DNA from: CAZOKH01 sp964580315
Lineage (GTDB): Bacteria; Chloroflexota; Anaerolineae; Anaerolineales; Anaerolineaceae
Direction of reading: 5' to 3'
DNA: 11,515 nucleotides
Assembly: GCA_964580315.1 (NCBI GenBank)
Contig: CAZOKH010000098.1
Location: 1 to 11,515 of the forward strand
Both the position numbers and the translations under genes were made by a program. Below the pieces are notes generated by a model. The model saw only the letters and a list, made by a program, of their open reading frames with translations. It was not told the DNA's origin and ran no database searches. The stretch's first letter is position 1, and each line of letters begins with the position of its first letter. Shown in pieces: positions 5,851 through 11,515 of this stretch.

Positions 5851-8400
5851 GTGAATAGACCACCAGGAAACCTGGCGTTGGTGCTGTTGCTGGCTTTGAT
5901 ACTGGGGGGAACAGCACCGCGCGCTCAAGCTGCCCAACCGCCTTCACCCATGCCTGCCGAACAAACCGCATCGGGGCGTTTGCTGGTGGGGTTTCTCAAC
6001 AAGGCTGCGCTTCAGGCTTTCACTCCCCCCGAAGGCACAAGCATTGACTCGGGCTCAAAAAAGCAGCTGGCCAAGCTCAATTCACTCCTGCTTTTAGTCC
6101 CTGCCGGTCAGGAAGACAAATACCGCGACCAGTTGCTTGCTGAAACCGACGTGTTATTTGCTGAACCCGATTACCTGGTTACTACCGCAGAAACCGACCC
6201 CAACGACGAATATTATCCCGCAGACCCGCTCAACCCCAATGTCCCACTGGAGCAATACGGTCCCATCCAGATGAACGCGCGCCAGGCCTGGGATGTAACC
6301 ACCGGCTCAAGCAGCGTGATTTTAGCCGTAGTGGATTCAGGCATCGACAGCGGGCATCCCGAATTTGCCGGGCGCTTGCTGCCCGGTTATGACTTTGTGC
6401 AAAATGATTCGACCCCGCAGGATGACTGCGGGCACGGCACGCATGTTGCCGGCAGCGCCGCCGCCAACAGCAACAACGGCATCGGCATTGCCGGCATCGA
6501 CTGGCAGACCAAAGTGCTGCCCGTGCGCGTGCTGGGCAAATCGGGTTCAAATTGCACCGGTTGGACATCTGACGTGGCGGAAGGCATTGTGTGGGCGGTG
6601 GAACAGGGCGCCGATGTGATCAATTTGAGCCTGGGTTTAGCCGGCTCCAGCCGCCTGCTGGAATACGCCACCTACTACGCCTATCAGAATGATGTGGCGG
6701 TCATTGCAGCCGCCGGCAACAATAACACCGCGGTTCTATACCCGGCTGCCTTCCCGTGGGTGCTGGCGGTGGGCGCCACACAGCAAAATGGAACGCGGGC
6801 ATCTTTTTCCAATTTCGGCGCCCAGTTGGATGTGATGGCGCCCGGCGCTGAGATCCTGTCCACCTCGCCGCGCAGCGGTGCGCTGTTATCCAGCCTGACA
6901 AACACTTACGGGGTGCTGAGCGGCACATCCATGGCTGCCGGGCATGTGGCAGGCGCTGCCAGCCTGCTGGCTGGCGACCCCGATTTTAACAGACCTGATA
7001 AGATCTATGAAGCGCTGATCGAAACCGCTTCAGAATACCCCACCCGCACCAATGAATTCGGTTACGGCATTGTTGATATCGATGCCGCCCTGGCATTCGC
7101 ACCTTCTGAACCCGCGCCGCACCCCACCACCGATGTGGAATACGACGCGCTGCTTTCCACCCGCTGCACCAATGTAACCTATCAATGGCGTCAAATGCCC
7201 TCCAGTGCGATTACCGATGCTTACAGTTCAACCACAGGCAGCGGCCATTTCTTCATGCCTGAACGGCATTTCTTTCAGACCTTTTCTTTTCCTGCCGGTT
7301 TTTCCTTTGAATTTGGCGGGGCAGCCGCACCTTTCACCTCTGCCACCGTCACCGCCAATGGATATTTGAGTTTCGATGGCGTGTTCGACTCTGTTCCCTC
7401 CAGTTTCAGTGCAGCCGAAAATTATATTATCCCTCTTTCAGACCCCAATGACGGCGGCTCGTTTGACCGCCCGGACTGGTTTATCGCCCCCTTCTGGGAC
7501 GACCTGGACCCATCTCTGCCCGATTCCACTGAAATCCTTCTGGCGCACACCTTTGGTTCTTCACCCAACCGCGAGTTTGTGGTTGAATGGCGCCAGTTTC
7601 CCATCCGCGCCAGCGGTGTTAGTTCTTCTGTCACCTTCCAGGTGGTTTTGTTTGAAAGCACCGGCGACATCCTGTTCCAATATCAGACATTGCGGGGCAC
7701 AGGCAGCGACGGTTCATCTGCCACCATCGGACTGGAATACAACGACGGCTACAGCGGCACGCTGGTGTCGTACAACCGCAGCGGCGCCGTGGGTGAAGGA
7801 CAGGCCATTTACTTCTTCCGCCAGGCTGCCGGTGATACACGCGAGCCCTTAAGCTGCCTGTATGCTGATGAAATGACTTCCACCGGCGGATTGGTCGATT
7901 ATCACCCCTGGTCGCTAAGCGTGCCAGCCGGTTTGCTGGATGGTGAATCGACAGTACGCATTTCACCATTTATTCGCTTTTCACCCGGTCTGTCCTCTTA
8001 CAGCAGCCTGAACCAGTACGCTGAAATTTCGCTTGACCCCGCGCCGAAAACACCGCTTTCACCGCAGCCCACCGTGCAATATTCTTACAGCGCGGCTGAC
8101 TTGCTGGCTGCCGGCGGGCGTCCGCAAAACCTGTTCCTGGCGGTGTATAACCCCACAACCAGGCAGTGGACGCGCCTACCGACTGTGGTCGATACGGTGA
8201 ATCAGCGCCTGTCGGCCAGTGTGACTTACCTGGGAATTTTTGGTGTGTTCATGCCCAGCCGCGGCGAAGTGGGCGGCGCGCCTTCCAGCCTGCCGGTAAC
8301 CGGCGCCTCACAGTCACAAAAAACTGTCGGGGCTGCCCTTTCGGTTGGCGTTCTTCTGATAGGTGTGATGTGGTTATGTCAACGAAAAATAGCAATATGA
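5851..8400 (+). CDS. Secreted subtilisin-like protease with LPVTG sorting signal
   Basis: An 849-residue cell-surface serine protease (S8). It has a signal peptide (about 1-28, ending AQAAQ) and a fervidolysin-like pro-domain (about 40-112, SGRLLVGF through FAEPDYLV). The catalytic domain (about 135-415) has D162 in AVVDSGID, H195 in CGHGTHVAG, oxyanion N290 in AAAGNN and S360 in GTSMAAGHVAG. A beta-rich region (about 465-655, with FIAPFWDDLDP and FVVEWRQF) resembles the nidogen-like domains of secreted proteins, and a second beta domain follows (about 740-802). The C-terminus is a complete sorting signal: LPVTG (814-818), a hydrophobic span (about 825-842) and a basic tail (QRK). C193 and C235 may pair. 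The start is GTG with AGGA 7 bases upstream. The sortase gene overlaps its 3' end, so this protein is the likely sortase substrate. The target of proteolysis is unknown. Confidence 0.93.
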   Translation: MNRPPGNLALVLLLALILGGTAPRAQAAQPPSPMPAEQTASGRLLVGFLNKAALQAFTPPEGTSIDSGSKKQLAKLNSLLLLVPAGQEDKYRDQLLAETDVLFAEPDYLVTTAETDPNDEYYPADPLNPNVPLEQYGPIQMNARQAWDVTTGSSSVILAVVDSGIDSGHPEFAGRLLPGYDFVQNDSTPQDDCGHGTHVAGSAAANSNNGIGIAGIDWQTKVLPVRVLGKSGSNCTGWTSDVAEGIVWAVEQGADVINLSLGLAGSSRLLEYATYYAYQNDVAVIAAAGNNNTAVLYPAAFPWVLAVGATQQNGTRASFSNFGAQLDVMAPGAEILSTSPRSGALLSSLTNTYGVLSGTSMAAGHVAGAASLLAGDPDFNRPDKIYEALIETASEYPTRTNEFGYGIVDIDAALAFAPSEPAPHPTTDVEYDALLSTRCTNVTYQWRQMPSSAITDAYSSTTGSGHFFMPERHFFQTFSFPAGFSFEFGGAAAPFTSATVTANGYLSFDGVFDSVPSSFSAAENYIIPLSDPNDGGSFDRPDWFIAPFWDDLDPSLPDSTEILLAHTFGSSPNREFVVEWRQFPIRASGVSSSVTFQVVLFESTGDILFQYQTLRGTGSDGSSATIGLEYNDGYSGTLVSYNRSGAVGEGQAIYFFRQAAGDTREPLSCLYADEMTSTGGLVDYHPWSLSVPAGLLDGESTVRISPFIRFSPGLSSYSSLNQYAEISLDPAPKTPLSPQPTVQYSYSAADLLAAGGRPQNLFLAVYNPTTRQWTRLPTVVDTVNQRLSASVTYLGIFGVFMPSRGEVGGAPSSLPVTGASQSQKTVGAALSVGVLLIGVMWLCQRKIAI

Positions 8401-9092
8401 CGCATCGCGTCATATTGTTTATTCTCAACCTGTTTATCTTTTTCTTATTGACCGGCTGCCGCGCAAGCACCCCCGCCGTCAGCAGCCCGGCCAGCACAGC
8501 CACCCTGCCGCCGCCGGTGCAGCATGTCACCGAAATTCCAGTCATCCCGTCAGCTTCCCCCCTGCCCGAAGTTGAACCAGGCGCCACCCCTTTCCCCGAT
8601 TCGCTGGAAGGCGCAGCACGCACCCAGTTTGGCAAACGATTGATTGAATGGATCAAAATTGAAAAAATTGGAGTGCTGGCGCCGGTGACGCCGGTGGGCT
8701 GGTCAACCAGCGGCGATTTGCTGCGCAAAGGCGAACCCGAATGGGATTCTCCCGAAGCACAGGTGGGCTGGGTGGTCACCAGCGCCCTGCCCAACCAGAT
8801 CGGCAACATCATCCTGTACGGGCACAACAACATCGATTCGTCCGTCTTTATGAACCTGTATCAATTGGAAACGGGGGATATGGTGGAACTGACAACGGGT
8901 GAACGCACCTGGCAATACCAGGTGGATCAGGTGCAAATTTTGCCCGTGTTGGAAGAAGACGACGATCAACAGGCTTACGCCGAGTATTTAAAACCCAGCC
9001 TTGCCCCGCGTCTCACCATTCTTTCCTGCTATCCCCCCACCAACAACACCCACCGTGTGATCGTGATCGCCTATCCGGTGGCGGGTAATTAA
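8376..9092 (+). CDS. Sortase with lipoprotein signal peptide
   Basis: A 238-residue sortase-family cysteine transpeptidase. The catalytic residues are visible: H150 in ILYGHNN, C218 in LTILSCYP and R227 in NNTHRVIV. The N-terminus is a hydrophobic segment (about 11-26) ending in a lipobox LLTGC (24-28), then a Pro/Thr/Ser-rich linker (29-75), then the sortase barrel (about 85-236). Sortases normally use an uncleaved N-terminal transmembrane anchor; here the enzyme would be held at the outer face of the membrane by lipid on C28. The subclass is not clear to me (nearest D, E or F type by eye). Two starts are possible: ATG 8376, with AGGTG 10 bases upstream (chosen), or ATG 8397, which overlaps the protease stop as ATGA. 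Either implies translational coupling with the protease. It should cleave the neighbour's LPVTG between T and G. Confidence 0.9.
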   Translation: MSTKNSNMTHRVILFILNLFIFFLLTGCRASTPAVSSPASTATLPPPVQHVTEIPVIPSASPLPEVEPGATPFPDSLEGAARTQFGKRLIEWIKIEKIGVLAPVTPVGWSTSGDLLRKGEPEWDSPEAQVGWVVTSALPNQIGNIILYGHNNIDSSVFMNLYQLETGDMVELTTGERTWQYQVDQVQILPVLEEDDDQQAYAEYLKPSLAPRLTILSCYPPTNNTHRVIVIAYPVAGN

Positions 9093-9101
9093 CGGAAGAA
9101 A

Positions 9102-9533
9102 TTATTCGACTTTCTTTTTCCGGCGGCGGTCCAACCATAGCACAATTGCCGCAACCACAATCCAAAACACCAGACAAGGCGAGCAGTACAACAAGCCTTC
9201 CAGCGCCCACCCAATGCAATCGCCCTGCCCACCGCTGTGCCCCGGAAGGCAGCAGCGCAGCTCGCGCACACCTTTACATTCCAATTCCAGATCAATTTCT
9301 TCATAGCCCGCCGGGCACTGCGCCTCGGGCGTGCGGCCAATGATCTCCCAGCCTTCCGGCACTTCACAAACAACACATTCATCGCCGCGCATCACGATGG
9401 CGCACTGTTTGGTCTGGTGGTTCACCGCCACTTCGGGCGGCATGGGTGCATTGAGGCCGGTTCCAATAAGGGGAGAAAAAATCAAACCGGCAATGGAAAG
9501 TGCAGCGATCAACCACATTCCGGTTTTGACCAT
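9102..9533 (-). CDS. Small cysteine-rich protein with two membrane spans, unknown function
   Basis: I do not recognise this 143-residue protein. It has an N-terminal hydrophobic segment (about 5-27, signal peptide or anchor), an exported region of about 90 residues, a second span (about 117-134) and a strongly basic end (RRRKKK, 136-141). The exported part and the edge of the second span hold ten cysteines (44, 53, 56, 73, 86, 94, 95, 106, 117, 120), including CxxC at 53-56, CC at 94-95 and CxxC at 117-120; they could form disulfides or bind metal. A near-perfect Shine-Dalgarno (AGGAGG, 9541-9546) lies 7 bases before the ATG, the strongest in the window, which argues that the gene is real and well translated. 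It follows the transposase gene on the same strand by 35 bases and converges with the sortase gene, leaving only 9 bases between stop codons. Confidence 0.75.
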   Translation of the reverse strand: MVKTGMWLIAALSIAGLIFSPLIGTGLNAPMPPEVAVNHQTKQCAIVMRGDECVVCEVPEGWEIIGRTPEAQCPAGYEEIDLELECKGVRELRCCLPGHSGGQGDCIGWALEGLLYCSPCLVFWIVVAAIVLWLDRRRKKKVE

Positions 9534-9568
9534 TTAAACACCTCCTTTAAAGTTGGACAAGATTCTGG

Positions 9569-10192
9569 TTAATCGTCATCTTCCTCAACAAACCATTTGC
9601 ATTTTGCATCATTCACCCAATCTGAGTGCAAATCTTCATAATGTTGTGTATCGCCAAACCATTCCAACACTTGTCGCCGCTGCAATTGAGTGGGCTTATC
9701 CGAAAGCATGCTGGAATATGATGACCATTTCCATTCTCGAAAGTCATCAACAAATTTGTGCTTCTGAGGATTTTGATGGATATAAGCAATTACGCTCCAA
9801 AATTGGCAATCATTGGAGATCAACACACGTCCAAATGGATGTTGGAAAAGACTTCCTGTTCGACCGTATTCGCTGTTTATAGCTTTAGCATAAGCATTAA
9901 AAAATTTGGAAAACTGGTTCGAGATCAGGTGTGATACCCTAAAGGTTTCGGAAACCTTTAGGGTATCACACCGGCCATGGCATTCTTCCTCTGTCCTGGT
10001 TCGAATTAGAAGATGAAAATGATTGCGTAAAAGGCAGTATGCAAAAGTTTCAGCTACTGGTTCAATATAACGGGTATAAAGTTGGAAGAAATGTTCATAA
10101 TTCTTTTCTTGAAGAAAAATATTTTCACGGTTGTTTCCCCGGTTATAGACGTGATAATAAGTATCAAAAAGCAGTGGTGATGGACTGGTCAT
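9569..10192 (-). CDS. RAYT-type HUH/Y1 transposase (IS200-like, REP-associated)
   Basis: A 207-residue protein of the Y1_Tnp family (PF01797), the RAYT branch related to IS200/IS605 transposases but found as single-copy genes that move or process short palindromes. Motifs: YYHVYNRGNNRENIF (12-26), the metal-binding HUH pair in NHFHLLI (57-63, H58 and H60), SEYGRTGSLFQHPFGRVL (107-124), and YIHQNP (137-142), with Y137 the probable nucleophile that bonds covalently to single-stranded DNA; then WKWSSYSS (154-161). The ORF is intact. Between the HUH motif and the central helix, residues 74-88 are encoded by a perfect palindrome that looks like an insertion. GGGG 5 bases before the ATG is the ribosome site. 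A related palindrome lies about 30 bases upstream of the start. No partner such as TnpB is present, as is usual for RAYTs. Confidence 0.88.
   Translation of the reverse strand: MTSPSPLLFDTYYHVYNRGNNRENIFLQEKNYEHFFQLYTRYIEPVAETFAYCLLRNHFHLLIRTRTEEECHGRCDTLKVSETFRVSHLISNQFSKFFNAYAKAINSEYGRTGSLFQHPFGRVLISNDCQFWSVIAYIHQNPQKHKFVDDFREWKWSSYSSMLSDKPTQLQRRQVLEWFGDTQHYEDLHSDWVNDAKCKWFVEEDDD
9928..9972. repeat. Perfect 45-bp palindrome inside the transposase gene
   Basis: Two perfectly complementary 22-base arms (9928-9949 and 9951-9972) flank a single central base. The core of the arm is ACCCTAAAGGTTTC. The 45 bases equal 15 codons, so the reading frame is kept. The core matches the palindrome at 10223-10260 in 12 of 14 bases, and the differences are compensated on the other arm. 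This fits a mobile REP-like element; I infer insertion but cannot see the empty site. Confidence 0.85.
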
Positions 10193-10210
10193 TTTTCCCC
10201 TTTTAAATAA

Positions 10211-10260
10211 TCAAAGAAAAAGACAGACCCTAAGGGTTCCCAGGAACCCTTAGGGTCTGT
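10211..10260 (-). terminator. REP-like palindrome acting as gatB terminator
   Basis: Perfect 18-base arms (ACAGACCCTAAGGGTTCC at 10223-10240, complement at 10243-10260) flank a 2-base loop. Reading the minus strand, the stem is followed by CTTTTTCTTTG, so it should end gatB transcription 8 bases after the gatB stop. Its core ACCCTAAGGGTTCC is a variant of the palindrome inside the transposase gene, so it is probably both a REP element and a terminator. Confidence 0.8.
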
Positions 10261-10268
10261 TAAGAAAC

Positions 10269-11515
10269 TCACTTTTTCTCTTTCAACGCCGCAAGCTGGC
10301 GGTTCAACTCCTCTTGAATAACCTGCGGGTTGGCTTTGCCGCGCGTGGTGCGCATCACCTGCCCAAAGAACCACTGCGCCAGGGTTTCCTTGCCTTCCAG
10401 GTAGCTGGTCACCTCTTTGGGGTTGGCTTCCAGCACCTGGCGAATCATGCCGGCAATTGCATCCGCATCAGAGATTTGTTCCAATCCCTTCTCAGCGATA
10501 ATTGCTGCCGCCGATTTGCCGCGCTTGAGCATTTCAGCCAGCACGCTTTTGCCGGTGTTCAGATTCACCTTGCCGCTTTCCACAGTTTTCATCACCTCAA
10601 CCAGCCCCGCCGGGCTGACCTTAATTTGATCGATGCTCTCACCGCTCTGGTTGAACCAGGCAAAGATTTCGCCAATGATCCAGTTTGCGGCGCTGCGCGC
10701 GGAGATGCCGCCTGCCACCACGGCTTCAAAATAATCGGCCACGGCGGGGTCGTCCACCAGGGCTTCCGCGTCCTGTGATGACAGAGCGTAGGTCTGCTGA
10801 AAACGTGCTGCTTTGGCCTGCGGCAGTTCGGGCAGAGCAGCGCGCACACGCTCCACCCATTCAGGCTCCACCACCAGGGGCGGCAGGTCGGGTTCCGGGA
10901 AGTAGCGGTAATCATGGGCTTCTTCCTTGCTGCGCATCGAGTAGGTCACGCCGCGCACATCGTCCCAACCCATGGTTTCCTGCTGCACGGTTTCGCCGCG
11001 ATCCATGGCTTTGCTTTGCTGTTCAATCTGGTAATTAATGGCACGCTCCATGGCGCGGAAGCTGTTCAAGTTCTTGATCTCGACGCGGTTGTTGAGCACA
11101 TCGCTGCCCACCGGGCGCACCGAAACATTGGCTTCCAGTCGCATCACGCCTTTCGACATGTCGCCGCTGTTGACGCCCAGGCAGCGAATGATGGCGTGCA
11201 GGGCGCGCGCATAGGCGCAGGCTTCTTCGGCGCTGTGCATGTCGGGCATGGTCACAATTTCCAGCAGCGCCACACCGGCGCGGTTGAGGTCCACCAGCGA
11301 ATAGCCTTCGCCGTTGCCGTTGCCATTCACATGGGTCAACTTGCCGGCATCTTCTTCCAGGTGGGCGCGCAAAATGCGGACGTGCTTTTCGCCCTGGCTG
11401 GTGTGAATATCCAGCCAACCGTTTTGCGCCAGTGGATATTCGTACTGCGAAATCTGGTACCCCTTGGGCAGATCGGGATAGAAGTAATTTTTGCGGGCAA
11501 AGATGGAGGTTTCAG
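10269..11515 (-). CDS. gatB: Asp/Glu-tRNA amidotransferase subunit B (partial, 5' end off right edge)
   Basis: The last 414 residues of GatB are present; the full protein is usually about 475-490 residues, so some 65-75 N-terminal residues lie beyond the window. GatB is the kinase-like, tRNA-binding subunit of GatCAB, which converts Glu-tRNA(Gln) and Asp-tRNA(Asn) to the amidated forms in the cytoplasm using ammonia from GatA. Visible signatures: ARKNYFYPDLPKGYQISQY near the window edge, GYSLVDLNRAGVALLEIVT, MRLEANVSVRP, EIKNLNSFRAMERAI, SKEEAHDYRYFPEPDLPPL, and the C-terminal YqeY-like tail ending NPQVIQEELNRQLAALKEKK. The frame is open to the edge; internal TTG or ATG codons are not the start. 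gatA and gatC are not in view. It ends at the palindromic terminator. Confidence 0.97.
   Translation of the reverse strand, partial: ETSIFARKNYFYPDLPKGYQISQYEYPLAQNGWLDIHTSQGEKHVRILRAHLEEDAGKLTHVNGNGNGEGYSLVDLNRAGVALLEIVTMPDMHSAEEACAYARALHAIIRCLGVNSGDMSKGVMRLEANVSVRPVGSDVLNNRVEIKNLNSFRAMERAINYQIEQQSKAMDRGETVQQETMGWDDVRGVTYSMRSKEEAHDYRYFPEPDLPPLVVEPEWVERVRAALPELPQAKAARFQQTYALSSQDAEALVDDPAVADYFEAVVAGGISARSAANWIIGEIFAWFNQSGESIDQIKVSPAGLVEVMKTVESGKVNLNTGKSVLAEMLKRGKSAAAIIAEKGLEQISDADAIAGMIRQVLEANPKEVTSYLEGKETLAQWFFGQVMRTTRGKANPQVIQEELNRQLAALKEKK

Noticed and set aside
5696..5971. Minus-strand ORF of 91 codons over the protease leader
   Set aside because: It overlaps the protease signal peptide region and translates the CAGAT repeat DNA; no family resemblance.
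7376..7852. Second-frame ORF of 158 codons inside the protease gene
   Set aside because: The protease frame is unbroken with conserved motifs on both sides; this frame shows no motif.
8166..8375. N-terminal extension of the sortase ORF into the protease gene
   Set aside because: It overlaps the protease by over 200 bases and would place the lipoprotein signal internally; the start at 8376 or 8397 restores a normal signal peptide.
9094..9118. Possible terminator between sortase and cysteine-rich gene
   Set aside because: The stem is only six A-T-rich pairs with a 9-base loop, too weak to call.
9928..9972. Palindrome in the transposase as a transcription terminator
   Set aside because: No T run follows the stem on either strand, and it lies within an intact coding frame.

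Overview
The window looks like a chromosomal segment of a Chloroflexota bacterium, most likely Anaerolineae. This is an inference from gene style: a two-GAF NarL-type histidine kinase, an Ldh_2-family dehydrogenase, a subtilase with a beta-rich tail, a lipoprotein-like sortase and a RAYT-type transposase with palindromes, all at moderate GC. No rRNA, tRNA or CRISPR array was seen, and no intergenic stretch exceeds 300 bases.

Left part (1-3394). The start of a lipoprotein gene (cut by the left edge), an Ldh_2-type malate/lactate dehydrogenase gene and an orphan sensor histidine kinase gene all lie on the minus strand. The dehydrogenase and kinase genes each end at a clear rho-independent terminator. 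The kinase probably starts at 3310, not at the longest possible start at 3394.

Middle (3395-5650). An SdpI-family membrane protein gene (+) converges on a PLP-dependent trans-sulfuration-family gene (-). The gap between them holds two perfect 16-bp copies of the bacterial chromosomal parS sequence TGTTTCACGTGAAACA, centred exactly 40 bp apart, followed by a bidirectional terminator. Such sites bind ParB, so this locus is probably a partition site and origin-proximal.

Right-centre (5650-9533). An intergenic region with overlapping divergent promoter-like elements and three 10-bp-phased CAGAT repeats precedes a two-gene operon (+): a secreted subtilisin-like protease ending in an LPVTG sorting signal, and an overlapping sortase gene whose product has a lipoprotein signal instead of the usual N-terminal anchor. 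They look like a dedicated substrate-enzyme pair for surface display. A small cysteine-rich double-membrane-span protein gene (-) abuts the sortase tail to tail.

Right part (9569-11515). A RAYT-type HUH/Y1 transposase gene carries a perfect 22-bp-arm palindrome inside its reading frame. A related perfect palindrome with compensatory base changes lies between it and gatB (cut by the right edge), where it also seems to act as the gatB terminator.
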